Assembly: GCA_022483465.1 (NCBI GenBank)
Contig: JAKVNF010000001.1
Location: 744,001-808,000, forward strand
Direction: 5' to 3'
Length of the DNA: 64,000 bases
Source: Lachnospiraceae bacterium
Lineage (GTDB): Bacteria; Bacillota; Clostridia; Lachnospirales; Lachnospiraceae
Position numbers and translations under genes: made by a program. This document shows positions 24,029 to 32,452 of this stretch, piece after piece. Every line of letters starts with the position of its first letter. Within the stretch, counting starts at the first letter, position 1. The notes beneath the pieces are model-generated. The model had not been told where the DNA came from, searched no databases, and saw only the letters and a list, made by a program, of their open reading frames with translations.

Positions 24029-25858
24029 TCACCCTGACTCGGTCCCGTGGAACAGTTCCTTTACCGTTACCGGATTCCCATCCGTCAGCCGTTTCAATGC
24101 ATTCATCTCGTTCCATCCATTCCTCCTGCATGTCTCCACGTAGCTCCGCAGTGTTGCGTAGTACTGCGCATACTCAACGCTTTCAAACTGACCGGATACC
24201 TTCATCTTGCTCTTTACGCCTCTGAGAGATCTCTCGGATAACGAGTTCGTTGTGGGTATGCTGAAGTCCTCAATCCAATGGAAATAGTTCCTGCGATACT
24301 TGCGGAGACGATTGAGCAGTGCTCCCTCAAACGCATATCCATAGTCCGCTCCCTTCATATTCCTGACCTTTTTGTACAGTTCTGCGTGTTCCTTGTCTCC
24401 CTTTGCCAGGCATTGATCCAATGAGGCATTGAACTGCCTGATTCTCTCCGGCGGAAATGATGTGCTTCCCTCTCTCTTCGCTTTGTTCCGATCATGAATG
24501 GTCTTCCCGATCAGATCTTTCAGATCTGCAGACCAGGTATGCCCGGTATCATTCGTATTCCGCTGTGCGTCACGCTCCAGATGCTGATTGCATTCAACGT
24601 TTCGGAATCGGAACTCCCTGTTGTAGTTGCCGGTGTAGTGATCATGCATTACCTTTTGGCTTTCGTTCAGTTCTGACAGGATGCCATCCTCCCTTACACC
24701 GTCAAGATTCTTCTTCTCGTGAGCCGTGTAATAAGCGATCCTGTCATCACCATAAAAGCGAAGGCATGCGCGCTTGGTATTCACAAAAATCACCGTATCA
24801 TCCCAGTAAAGCAGGTCCTTCTTCAGCATCTCATTCCGAAGATCTTCTTTGAAATTCTGAAGATCCTTTGCCGCCCTTTTGATCTGCTTGGCGATATATC
24901 CCTCGCATGGTACAAACCTGCCGTCGAAAAGGCCGCAGAGAAACTGGCGGATCTTGTTGATCGGTACATTCTCGGAGACAGCAAGGGACAGAATCAGATC
25001 CCGGGTATTGCTGCCGTACTGATTTTTTGCGGTGTGCCTTGCATCCACTGGAACCTTGACCTGAGTACCGCAGTTCGCACACTGGTAGATCTTGTACAGA
25101 TGCCGGTGGTAAGTCCGGACGATTTTGAAATCGACCTCCTGATGTTCCTCATACCTTCCGGTATCTATGAGATCTCCGCCACATACGCTGCACTTTTTCT
25201 CATCTTCTTTCAGCTCATGTGTTGTGGTATCGGTAGCCTGTTCTGGATCAAAAGCCGGCATCTCTGATTTTGCGTGCCCCGGCTGTCCTCCTTTGTGATT
25301 CCCTGTTGTCGGGCGCAGGTTGGGAATTACTTTTTTCTTGTTCCTGGGCGTCTGTGATGTCGGCGTTCCGCTGTCCGTTCCATCCCGATTGATTTTGTCC
25401 TCGAGATGCCTGACCATAGCCCGCAGCTCATCGATTGTGTCCTGCTTTTCTCTCAGCTGTCTGTCCTTGTCCGCAATGACCTTTTTCAGTTCATTGTTGT
25501 GCGCCTGAAGCTCTTCAATTTTCTGACCTCGTCTGCTCAGAAGTTCCTGCAGGTTTGCGGCCTTTCTTTCCGCGGATTCCCGCTTCATCCCGATTGTTCT
25601 CAACTGCTCTGAGAGCTTGCGGTTTTCCCGTAATGACTGACTTAACCTGCTCTGCAGATTCTTTGCTGTTTCCAGTGCTTTCCGCCAGTTGGTCTCGGCT
25701 TTTTCCTGTCGGCTGTTTGCGAGTTTGACCTTTCGGTTGCAGTCAGCCCGGAAGGCAGCGTGCGGGTCTTCGGACTCATACATCGCAATGGTCTGTTTCA
25801 GTTTTGCGATTTCGCTGTTACGCGTGAGTGTTCCGTTGAATGAATACATCGCTGCCAT
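24029..25858 (-). CDS. tnpC: IS66-family transposase (TnpC)
   Basis: A 609-residue DDE transposase. Residues 1 to about 140 form a coiled coil (LSRRGQKIEELQAHNNELKKV). A Gly/Lys region with GGQPGHAKSEMPAF and a zinc finger (CSVCGG ... CANCGTQ) follow. The catalytic segments are LLYWDDTVIF and VMHDHYTGN for the acidic pair and SLSERSLRGVKSKMKVSGQF for the Glu. The length and order match IS66 TnpC, so the protein looks intact. It moves the element by cut-and-paste. It follows the small first gene by 18 bases. Confidence 0.94.
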   Translation of the reverse strand: MAAMYSFNGTLTRNSEIAKLKQTIAMYESEDPHAAFRADCNRKVKLANSRQEKAETNWRKALETAKNLQSRLSQSLRENRKLSEQLRTIGMKRESAERKAANLQELLSRRGQKIEELQAHNNELKKVIADKDRQLREKQDTIDELRAMVRHLEDKINRDGTDSGTPTSQTPRNKKKVIPNLRPTTGNHKGGQPGHAKSEMPAFDPEQATDTTTHELKEDEKKCSVCGGDLIDTGRYEEHQEVDFKIVRTYHRHLYKIYQCANCGTQVKVPVDARHTAKNQYGSNTRDLILSLAVSENVPINKIRQFLCGLFDGRFVPCEGYIAKQIKRAAKDLQNFKEDLRNEMLKKDLLYWDDTVIFVNTKRACLRFYGDDRIAYYTAHEKKNLDGVREDGILSELNESQKVMHDHYTGNYNREFRFRNVECNQHLERDAQRNTNDTGHTWSADLKDLIGKTIHDRNKAKREGSTSFPPERIRQFNASLDQCLAKGDKEHAELYKKVRNMKGADYGYAFEGALLNRLRKYRRNYFHWIEDFSIPTTNSLSERSLRGVKSKMKVSGQFESVEYAQYYATLRSYVETCRRNGWNEMNALKRLTDGNPVTVKELFHGTESG

Positions 25859-25876
25859 CTCCGTGTCCGTCGGCTG

Positions 25877-26561
25877 TTATTCCCTCATGGTAAAGACTTC
25901 CGACATAGAAGCAATCAGTGCTTTCAGTCGTTCGAGCTGTCTTTCCTGCTGTTTGTTTTGATCCGTCAAATCCTTGATCTGGAGCCTTAGTTGAATGATC
26001 TCCTGACGCAGTTCTGACGCTTCATCCACAGGCGGTTTTGCTGTCTCTGATGTGCAAGTCTGTGTTGTCTTCCTCCGCCGTGGGCCATGAGGCTCCGTCG
26101 GGATGATGTTCCCATTGGCATCCACTTTTCCAATGAGTTTTCGTTTGTTCTTCGGCTTGTGCGTGACCGGATCTCTGAACGATTCAGATTCATACGCGTA
26201 TTTTATGCCGGTCGTCTTGTTTGTGAGATAAACGATGGCGTTAGTAAAGAACCGGGTTGATGGGTTCCATACCACAACCTCCATGGTGAACTCTCGACGC
26301 GATAATGTCCGATGAAGATATAGAATCCCCATTTGGAGCTCTTTTCTTCTCCGCATAATGCCTATCTTGTTATTTATAGTCACATACTCGGCAAGTGAGT
26401 GTATGTGTTTAGGCAATCTAGGTGATGCTTTGTTACATGATGCAACACAGCACGGATAGGAGTGTACCCAGCTCGAGCTCAAAGTGAGGTATTAGTGGTC
26501 TCATGCTAGGCGATCGCTTATCAACCCGTTTCTTAACTAACGCCTAAACGATACTTGACAT
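25877..26561 (-). pseudogene. First small gene of the IS66 element, split by the MITE
   Basis: The original gene starts at the ATG at 26561 behind AAGGAGGTGCGCA. It reads ATG TCA AGT ATC GTT TA and is cut there by the 308-bp element. Joining 26545 to 26228 restores MSSIVYLTNKTTGIKYAY and an intact 122-residue protein. It has a beta-rich start resembling the N-terminal segment of IS1634-type transposases, then a coiled coil (ELRQEIIQLRLQIKDL). Today a frame beginning inside the MITE (ATG at 26284, MEVVVWNPSTRFFTNA) runs in phase into the rest, giving a possible 135-residue hybrid. The function of the intact protein is unknown; it probably assists transposition. Confidence 0.85.
26237..26544 (-). 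mobile_element. 308-bp MITE-like element, copy 1
   Basis: The ends are imperfect inverted repeats of about 25 bases: GGCGTTAGTAAAGAACC at one end and GGCGTTAGTTAAGAAAC at the other, continuing GGGTTGAT on both. It is flanked by the 8-bp direct repeat TAAACGAT (26229-26236 and 26545-26552). It encodes no transposase. A near-identical copy of exactly the same length lies at 34963-35270. Ends beginning GG and an 8-bp duplication fit several families (ISL3, IS1595, IS6 among them); the mobilising transposase is not in this window. The IS66 ends are different, so IS66 is the host, not the parent. Confidence 0.92.
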
Positions 26562-26588
26562 TGCGCACCTCCTTAGTAGGTATACCTT

Positions 26589-26617
26589 AGTATATAACTT
26601 ATATGGTGCAATGTCAA
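26589..26617 (-). promoter_or_regulatory. Promoter of the IS66 element genes
   Basis: On the minus strand TTGACA (26617-26612) is separated by exactly 17 bases from TATACT (26594-26589), 28 bases before the original ATG of the first IS66 gene. The MITE lies downstream, so transcripts from this promoter still cross it into the transposase gene. Confidence 0.85.
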
Positions 26618-26684
26618 GAGAAAATGTATATATTATATTACGAATATACCTACTTCAGTCTTGAGTTTTCACACAATACAAAAT

Positions 26685-26723
26685 AGAGCGGAGAACGCCG
26701 TAAAATCAGGCATTCTCCGCTCT
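26685..26723. terminator. Hairpin near the right end of the IS66 element
   Basis: AGAGCGGAGAA pairs with TTCTCCGCTCT around a loop of about 17 bases. It has no long T run. It may shield the element from outside transcription, or bind transposase. Between 26618 and 26760 nothing else but AT-rich sequence is seen. Confidence 0.5.
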
Positions 26724-26847
26724 GTGTCAATGGTAATGATGTTATTCAGATTTGGGTTTCACCCCTGTGAATAGTAACAATATAAGATCAGGAATGGCAA
26801 GGGCGGGAACGGATGTCGTCCGCTCCCGCCCGGTTGCTGCCGCCGTG

Positions 26848-27276
26848 TCAATACAGATGCAGATCCAGCAGAAGGATCGCAAGCCCTGCCGCGATCCAGA
26901 CCGCTGCCATGACGACGGACCAGATCATGTCGCGCCGAAGGCTTTTGATCATCGAGTCCGTGCAGACAAAGTAGTAATTATCCGGATCAAACCAGAACTC
27001 CAGGGTGTCCCCCCGCCGAAAGGGTGTGGACTGGATCGGAAACACCGGCTTTGCGATCTCCCCGTCCGGCGCCCGATAGGAAAAACGCGCGCCGCAGACC
27101 TTTGGATGCTTGGGGCTGCCGTAGTAGCGGTACTCCTCAAAGGTGCCCGTGGCCTTCTGCGTGCACCGCCTCTGGTAGGACCGGATCTTTTTGTGCTGCC
27201 GCCGCAGGTAGAAAACCAGGATCACCGCGGCCGCCGCCGTCATAATCACAAACAGCGGGATGGCGTGCCGGATCAT
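26848..27276 (-). CDS. DUF3592-like membrane protein
   Basis: A 142-residue protein with one membrane span at the start (IPLFVIMTAAAAVILVFYL), a middle domain of about 80 beta-rich residues (RCTQKATGTFEEYRYYG ... GDTLEFWFDPDNYYFV) and a second span at the end (MAAVWIAAGLAILLL). This is the layout of DUF3592 proteins, whose function is not known. Its ATG overlaps the stop of the hydrolase gene by four bases (ATGA), so translation is coupled. A GC-rich hairpin at about 26799-26829 follows. The protein at 47401-47766 has the same design. Confidence 0.75.
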   Translation of the reverse strand: MIRHAIPLFVIMTAAAAVILVFYLRRQHKKIRSYQRRCTQKATGTFEEYRYYGSPKHPKVCGARFSYRAPDGEIAKPVFPIQSTPFRRGDTLEFWFDPDNYYFVCTDSMIKSLRRDMIWSVVMAAVWIAAGLAILLLDLHLY

Positions 27277-28328
27277 GGTCTGCCCCCGCCGGCCAGCGCC
27301 CGGTCAAAGAAGTCCAGCATCTCACCGCTCCAGGAAAAGGCACTGGTGGCATAGCCCAGCCCGCACCCGTGGCCTCCCGTGGGGAAGAGGCGCAGGGTGC
27401 AGGGGATGCCCCGCCGATCCAGCTCCCGCTTTAGGATCTTCGCATTCTCCGGGGGCACCAGTTCGTCGTCCTCGCAGGCAAAGACGTAGGCTTGCGGGAA
27501 GGGCTCCTCCGACAGCATGTTTTCCACAGAGAGTTTACTGCGCAGGTGCTCCTGCCCGCCGGTCAGAGCCTGAAAGCTCCCCTCGTGGGTGACGCCCTTT
27601 GCAAAGGTGATGACGGGATACCCCAAGGCAATCGCTTTCGGCGGATGGAGGGCGGCATCCTCCGAGATCCCCATCGCGAGGTGCGCGTAGAGGCACATGG
27701 TGGAGGCGATCAGGTGCCCCGCTGCCGAGAAGCCAACCAGCCCGATCCTGTCCGGATCCACCCCGTACTGGGCCGCGTGGCGCCGGATGTAGACAATCGC
27801 CTCCACCAGGTCCACCTGGGGCTTGGGGAAGCGGGCCGGCGCCGTGCTGTAGCGGAGGATGAAGGGAAGGTACCCTCTCCTTGCCGCCCGCTGCGCCACA
27901 GGATTTCCCTCATTGGCAAAGCTCACGAACTCATACCCGCCGCCGGGGCAGATGAGAAGAGCCGGCTTTTTTTCGGCGGCCTTCTTCGGGATCCTGGGGG
28001 TGACGAGAAACACCTCCTCCTGCGCCCTGTCATCGCTCCCCATCCCCTCGGGAAACCAGTCGGCGCCGGTGCCGGGGACTACGCAGCGCCGCTTCCCCTT
28101 CTGGATGTCCAGGATCATGTTTGCAGCGTCCACCAGCTGCTCTGCGGCCTCGCAAAGATCCGCCGACCAGGGCGTCCTGCCGCGAAAGCGGGAGAGCGCC
28201 AGGGGCTCCTGTGCATATTCCTTCGGAAAGCAGGCGAGGTTCTCCGCCGAATAGAAGTAGGGAAGATACTCCTCCATCCCGGGGCGGGAGAGGATCTCCC
28301 CAAGTGTGCTGTCAATCGAATACCTCAT
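27273..28328 (-). CDS. Alpha/beta hydrolase (acetylxylan-esterase/peptidase-like)
   Basis: A 351-residue protein. The catalytic domain has an oxyanion-type CPGGGYEFVSF, the nucleophile elbow GFSAAGH near residue 201, ACEDDELV for the acid and GGHGCG for the His. This places it with BD-FAE/Axe-like esterases. About 110 residues of a helical N-terminal extension precede it, with no signal peptide, so the enzyme is cytoplasmic. It sits 30 bases after an alpha-galactosidase gene, which suggests deacylation of imported plant or mucin sugars. GGAAAGGAACC precedes the ATG. Confidence 0.82.
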   Translation of the reverse strand: MRYSIDSTLGEILSRPGMEEYLPYFYSAENLACFPKEYAQEPLALSRFRGRTPWSADLCEAAEQLVDAANMILDIQKGKRRCVVPGTGADWFPEGMGSDDRAQEEVFLVTPRIPKKAAEKKPALLICPGGGYEFVSFANEGNPVAQRAARRGYLPFILRYSTAPARFPKPQVDLVEAIVYIRRHAAQYGVDPDRIGLVGFSAAGHLIASTMCLYAHLAMGISEDAALHPPKAIALGYPVITFAKGVTHEGSFQALTGGQEHLRSKLSVENMLSEEPFPQAYVFACEDDELVPPENAKILKRELDRRGIPCTLRLFPTGGHGCGLGYATSAFSWSGEMLDFFDRALAGGGRP

Positions 28329-28358
28329 CTTGCTGTGTGGTTCCTTTCCATTGCTTTC

Positions 28359-29684
28359 TCAGCAAATCCGAAACACCCGGACGCCGTGGGGCGGCACCGG
28401 GGCTTTCAGGCCATCGCGCCAGACGGCATTGGCCTCCCCCCAGAGCTCCCGGCAGATGGTCCCCTCCGCCACATTTCCGGCGCCGATGTCCTCCTCTTCC
28501 AGTTCGAAAGCAGAAACCGAAAGGTCCTTTGCCGTGTCGCCGAGATTGAAGAGGCCAAGGACCAGGCTTCCGTCCTCTCCGGTGTTTGCCCAGACGGCAT
28601 CTTCCTCGCTTCGCCGGATCTGCCTGCCCCGGTGCGCCCCGTCCTCGAGATCCAGGATTTCCCGGTTGGTCAAAAGGGAGAGGGTCGCTTCATCGAGGGA
28701 AGTCAACTCCGCCCCGATCATCAGCGGTGAGCCAAAGAGGCACCAGAGGCTCATCATGGTCTTCTGCTCTTCCCTGGTAAAGTTCGTCTGCCGCTCCGGG
28801 TGGCCGGGGAAGCGCCCGCCGAGGCGCCCCACCGGCAGCATGTCGCAGTCGGGCCAGCAGCCCCGCTTTACGTGATTCTCCCAGACCTCGCACCGCTCAA
28901 ACATGGGCTTTAACAGGCTCCAGTCGTCCCAGAAGTCGTCGGTGATCCGCCACATATTGGCGTTGTGGGCGTACTCGAAGGAGCGGGCCAGCTGCGCCGG
29001 TCCCGGGGAGAGGGAGAGGACGATGGGGCGGCCGGTCTTTCGGATCGCCTGGTGGATCATCCGCGTCTCCTCCCAGCCCAGAAAGACGTTGTGGTTCGAG
29101 GGCCGGTAGGTCCAGCTGTCGCAGATGTCGTCGCACTTGATGAAGTCCACGCCCCAGTCCGCGTACATCTGGATCAGGGTGTCGTAGTAGTGCTGTCCCT
29201 CCGGGGTATTGCGCACCCCGTACATGTCCGGGTTCCAGCCGCAGATCGAGGCGGGATCCGCGATGTCCGCCGCCGTGCAGGCAGAATCAAAAAGGGGCAG
29301 GTGCCGGTGGGCCGCCTCCCGCGGAATCCCCCGCAGGATGTGGATGCCGAACTTCAAGCCGAGGCTGTGGACATAGGCCGCAAGGTGCGTGAACCCGCTC
29401 CCGTCCGCCGAGGAGGGGAAGCGCTTCGGGGAGGGCTGAAACCGCCCATAGGCGTCCATCTCGTTGTCCCCGAAGGGCAGGTACTGATATTGGTCGCTGG
29501 TGTCCGCGTCGTTTGCGTACCACTCGATGTCGATCACCACGTACTCATAGCCGTAGGGAAGGAGGCGCTTTGCCATCACATCGGCAGAGCGCCGGACCTC
29601 CTCCTCGGTCACCGCAGTGTTGTAGTAGTCATAGCTGTTCCAACCCCTGGGCGGGGTCTTGGCAAAGTCGTTCTTGCTGGTCAT
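28359..29684 (-). CDS. Alpha-galactosidase, glycoside hydrolase family 27
   Basis: A 441-residue enzyme without a signal peptide, so it acts on imported alpha-galactosides or related sugars. TPPRGWNSYDYY starts the barrel. DIEWYANDAD, KFGIHILRGIPR, DFIKCDDIC (the nucleophile Asp near residue 186) and RITDDFWDDW (acid/base region) follow, and SLWCLFGSPLMIGAEL ends it. A C-terminal beta domain of about 90 residues completes the GH27/36 layout. The ATG at 29684 follows CGGAGGAAGACC; the frame is open 12 codons upstream. With the downstream hydrolase and DUF3592 genes it forms a three-gene unit. Confidence 0.9.
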   Translation of the reverse strand: MTSKNDFAKTPPRGWNSYDYYNTAVTEEEVRRSADVMAKRLLPYGYEYVVIDIEWYANDADTSDQYQYLPFGDNEMDAYGRFQPSPKRFPSSADGSGFTHLAAYVHSLGLKFGIHILRGIPREAAHRHLPLFDSACTAADIADPASICGWNPDMYGVRNTPEGQHYYDTLIQMYADWGVDFIKCDDICDSWTYRPSNHNVFLGWEETRMIHQAIRKTGRPIVLSLSPGPAQLARSFEYAHNANMWRITDDFWDDWSLLKPMFERCEVWENHVKRGCWPDCDMLPVGRLGGRFPGHPERQTNFTREEQKTMMSLWCLFGSPLMIGAELTSLDEATLSLLTNREILDLEDGAHRGRQIRRSEEDAVWANTGEDGSLVLGLFNLGDTAKDLSVSAFELEEEDIGAGNVAEGTICRELWGEANAVWRDGLKAPVPPHGVRVFRIC

Positions 29685-29772
29685 GGCGGTCTTCCTCCGA
29701 ATGCTCGGGTTTTCTTTCAACTGGCTCCATCATACACTCTTTTCCGGGGCCTGAATACGGATTTCACGGCAC

Positions 29773-29802
29773 GAAAAAGAGGCCGGCAGAACTGCCGGTC
29801 TC
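29773..29802 (-). terminator. Intrinsic terminator of the D-lactate dehydrogenase gene
   Basis: GAGACCGGCAG pairs with CTGCCGGCCTC around a two-base centre on the minus strand and is followed by TTTTTCG, just after the stop at 29808. It separates the panE-ldh unit from the alpha-galactosidase unit. Confidence 0.85.
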
Positions 29803-29807
29803 CCCTC

Positions 29808-30794
29808 TTACAGGCGCACCTCGTGGGGCGTGGGCTCCCCCTTCTCAAAGGCTTCTGCCGCCTCAAAGTTGCTGCGGACCATGTTTCCGACGGCCTGCTT
29901 TGTGTAGAACGCCGTGTGGGGGCACAGCAGCACGTTCGGGAAGGAGCGCAGAAGCGCCATGTCCCGGTTGGCGATGATGTCCCCGATGCGGTTGTAGTAG
30001 TAGAGGCCATCCTCCTTCTCGAGGACGTCCAGGGCGGCGCCGCCCACCTTTCCGGACTCCAGCGCCTCCACCAGGGCATCGGTGTCGATGAGCTTTCCCC
30101 GGGCCGTGTTGATGATCTGGACCCCGGTCTTCATCCTGGCAAAGGCCGCCGCATCCAGGAGGTGATAGTTGTCCTGGGTCGCGTTGGTGTGGAGGGTGAT
30201 GATGTCCGAGTCCGCAAGAAGCTCCTCCAGGGACACGTACCGGGCGTACTTCTTTGCCGTGTCGTTCTCATAGGGGTCGTAGCACAGGATCCTGCAGCCA
30301 AAGCCCGAGAGGTGCTCGATGACCGTGGTGCCGATCCTTCCGGTGCCGACCACACCCACAGTGCCAAAGGACAGGTCATCCCCGATCTTGCCCTTCAAGC
30401 TGTAGTCCTGGAGCTCAGCGCGCTTGAGGATCGGGACGATCTTGCGCTGGAGCATCAGCATCAGCATGATAGCGTAGTTCGCAACCCCTGAGGGCGGGTA
30501 GGACACGTTGGAGACCCGCATGCCGAGCTCCCCGGCCCGGACCAGGTCCACGTGGTCATAGCCGATGGAGCGGCAGAGGATGTACTTCACCCCGATCGCG
30601 TGAAAGGCCTCCAACATCGGCGCAGACAGGTCGCAGGGCGTCGTGGAGATGGCATTTGCCCCAGCCGCCAGCTGTACCGTGTCCTTGGTGGGGTACAGGG
30701 CGGACCAGCCGTAGTCGATTCCCATCTCCTTTGCAAACTGCTGCGCAAAGGGCACCTCATCGTACTCGCGCATCGCATAGAAAAAGATCTTCAT
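29808..30794 (-). CDS. ldhA: D-lactate dehydrogenase (D-isomer 2-hydroxyacid dehydrogenase)
   Basis: A 328-residue NAD-dependent enzyme reducing pyruvate to D-lactate. The NAD motif GTVGVVGTGRIG is near residue 145. CRSIGYDHVDL and NTARGKLID carry the Arg region, and LLCPHTAFYT contains the catalytic His. The form is that of fermentative LdhA/HdhD rather than of SerA, since no ACT domain is present. AAGGAGAGA precedes the ATG. The ketopantoate reductase gene ends 27 bases upstream, so both are probably in one transcript. With the L-specific enzyme at 8398 the cell can form both lactate isomers. Confidence 0.9.
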   Translation of the reverse strand: MKIFFYAMREYDEVPFAQQFAKEMGIDYGWSALYPTKDTVQLAAGANAISTTPCDLSAPMLEAFHAIGVKYILCRSIGYDHVDLVRAGELGMRVSNVSYPPSGVANYAIMLMLMLQRKIVPILKRAELQDYSLKGKIGDDLSFGTVGVVGTGRIGTTVIEHLSGFGCRILCYDPYENDTAKKYARYVSLEELLADSDIITLHTNATQDNYHLLDAAAFARMKTGVQIINTARGKLIDTDALVEALESGKVGGAALDVLEKEDGLYYYNRIGDIIANRDMALLRSFPNVLLCPHTAFYTKQAVGNMVRSNFEAAEAFEKGEPTPHEVRL

Positions 30795-30821
30795 TCTGCC
30801 ATTCTCTCCTTCCCAAAGATC

Positions 30822-31763
30822 TCAGTCCGCGTAGGAAGCCTCGATCTCCTGCACCCGCCGGTACAGGTAGGCATTGACCGGGGTCTCTACCCCGAGTTCT
30901 CTTCCCTGCCGCAGCACCTCGCCGGCAAAGAGCTCCACCTCCGACCTTCTGTGCTGTCTTCTGTCCTGTCCCATGGAGGGGACCGCCTCGGGGTCCAGGG
31001 TCCGCTCGATCGCAAGGTACTCGGCAAGCTCCTTCTCTCCGACGGGGATCCCGCGCTTTCCCGCCAGGGCGATCACCTCCCGCATGGCGCCGGTCATCAG
31101 CGCAAAGGGGAGGGATCCCTCCTCCATGCAGGGGCCGTACCCCTGGTCAAAGACCATGCAGACCTGGTTGCAGCCGACGTTCAGCATCCACTTGGACCAC
31201 TGGCGGGTCCGAATGTCCGGGTCGACGGCATAGGGGACCTGAGCCCTCGTAAAGAATTCGCAAACCTCCTGCAGGGCGCGCTCTCTGGCAGCGCCGACCC
31301 CGGGATCGCCATCCTTCGGCACGCCAAGAAGGAGGCGTCCGCGCCGCGTAAAGGTCAGCTCGGTCCCGTAGCGCTGGGCGTCCATCTCCTGGGCCACCGA
31401 GTACAGGACCTTCTCGGCGCCGAAGCGCTCTGCGAGGATGTCCTCACTGGTGATGCCGTTCATCAGCGAGATCAGGATCGTGTTCGGCCCGATGCAGGGT
31501 GCCATGGTGGCTAGGGCCTGCTCAAGCCCCGGGTACTTGACCGCCAGAATGACGAGGTCATAGGGCTCCCGGACCTCCTCCGAGGCCCGCATTGAAAACG
31601 AGGCCGTCTTCCCGTTGATGCGGTAGACATCGCCCTGATGGCGCCGGAGCCTTGCCCCGTCCATCACAAAGGCGGCGTGTTCCGGTCCCAGGGCCGCCGC
31701 GATGGGCTCCCCAAAGAGAAGCCCCAGTGCACCCATGCCGACGATTGCAGCACTTCGGATCAT
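30822..31763 (-). CDS. panE: 2-dehydropantoate 2-reductase (ketopantoate reductase family)
   Basis: A 313-residue protein. The N-terminal Rossmann motif reads AAIVGMGALGLLFG. ILAVKYPGLEQAL and SLMNGITSEDIL follow. The C-terminal helical domain holds the conserved WSKWMLNVGCNQVC and a late RSEVELFAGEVLRQGRELGVETP. Family members reduce ketopantoate to pantoate with NADPH for coenzyme A synthesis. Many clostridial paralogs have other substrates, so the specific name is provisional. The ATG at 31763 follows GCAGGAGGTG and is preferred over longer in-frame starts. Confidence 0.82.
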   Translation of the reverse strand: MIRSAAIVGMGALGLLFGEPIAAALGPEHAAFVMDGARLRRHQGDVYRINGKTASFSMRASEEVREPYDLVILAVKYPGLEQALATMAPCIGPNTILISLMNGITSEDILAERFGAEKVLYSVAQEMDAQRYGTELTFTRRGRLLLGVPKDGDPGVGAARERALQEVCEFFTRAQVPYAVDPDIRTRQWSKWMLNVGCNQVCMVFDQGYGPCMEEGSLPFALMTGAMREVIALAGKRGIPVGEKELAEYLAIERTLDPEAVPSMGQDRRQHRRSEVELFAGEVLRQGRELGVETPVNAYLYRRVQEIEASYAD

Positions 31764-31969
31764 CTTCACCTCCTGCCGCGGCAGGTCACGCACCCGCCGC
31801 ACTCGCTCTTCACTGTACACCAAAAGCGGGGAGGGCTTCCAGAGCTCATTTGGCGGTTCGTGTTTCTGCTCTCTTTTTCGGGATCCCCGGCGCATCTTTT
31901 GGGTATTTTTCCGCCGCCGGTTTTCTGCTATCATGCTTTTTATGAGCACACCGCAGGGAGGGCAAAGGC

Positions 31970-32377
31970 ATGGCAGCATTGATCTCATTTCTCGATCTGT
32001 TTCTGGAGGACGTCGTCGAGGTCTTCACGGTGGTCCTGGAGCTCTTCGGCATCATCGTGCTGGTCTGTGTGGCCTTCCGCTGCTTCGTCCAGTGGGTGCG
32101 CCGGGATCCCGTCAACATCCGCCTGAACCTCGCCCAGGGCATCGCCCTGGCCCTGGAGTTCAAGATGGGCGGCGAGGTGCTGCGCACCGTGGTGGTCCGG
32201 GAGTGGTCGGAGCTGGGAATCCTCGGCGCCATCATCGTGTTGCGGGCGGTCCTCACTTTTCTCATCCACTGGGAGATCCGGAACGAGAAGAAGGATCAGC
32301 AGGAGGAGATGGAGCTGGAGCGGGCGGCAAAAAAGAGCAATGCAGGAACTGCTGCGGCGGAAAAGCCAGTGGAATGA
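31970..32377 (+). CDS. DUF1622 membrane protein
   Basis: A 135-residue protein with two membrane spans (VFTVVLELFGIIVLVCVAF and an end span around ILGAIIVLRAVLTFLIHW). The segment NIRLNLAQGIALALEFKMGGEVLRTVVV between them is the DUF1622 signature. The charged tail is cytoplasmic. The function is unknown. CAGGGAGGGCAAAGG precedes the ATG, and a strong terminator follows. The 206 bases between it and panE serve as a divergent promoter region; TATCAT at about 31929 is a possible -10 box. Confidence 0.8.
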   Translation: MAALISFLDLFLEDVVEVFTVVLELFGIIVLVCVAFRCFVQWVRRDPVNIRLNLAQGIALALEFKMGGEVLRTVVVREWSELGILGAIIVLRAVLTFLIHWEIRNEKKDQQEEMELERAAKKSNAGTAAAEKPVE

Positions 32378-32385
32378 AGATGCGG

Positions 32386-32418
32386 GCGTGCAGGCAAAAA
32401 ATGCCTGCACGCCTTTTT
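32386..32418 (+). terminator. Intrinsic terminator after the DUF1622 gene
   Basis: GCGTGCAGGCA pairs perfectly with TGCCTGCACGC around AAAA and is followed by CTTTTT. Confidence 0.92.
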
Positions 32419-32452
32419 ATGCAGTTCTGCAGGGCAGAGGAGGAACGTACCA

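Larger units (their letters stand above)
23878..26778 (-). mobile_element. IS66-family insertion sequence with 8-bp target duplication
   Basis: Both ends are seen: GTTACTATTCACGGGGT at 23878 and its inverted partner ending GTGAATAGTAAC at 26778. The end repeats share GTTACTATTCAC and then diverge by an inserted base. The element is flanked by the direct repeat AATATAAG (23870-23877 and 26779-26786), the 8-bp duplication expected for IS66. The 2901 bp include the 308-bp MITE and its duplicated 8 bp, so the parent was about 2585 bp. It holds a small first gene and a TnpC-type transposase. It is clearly more AT-rich than the flanking genes, a sign of transfer. Confidence 0.92.

Noticed and set aside
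25877-26482. A 201-codon gene starting inside the MITE as an intact IS66 protein
   Set aside because: The original promoter, ribosome site and ATG lie on the other side of the MITE, and the 8-bp duplication shows that the longer frame was created by the insertion.
26237-26544. The MITE as a deletion derivative of the neighbouring IS66 element
   Set aside because: The duplication length agrees, but the inverted ends differ (GGCGTTAG against GTTACTATTCAC) and the copy inside IS66 has its own separate duplication.
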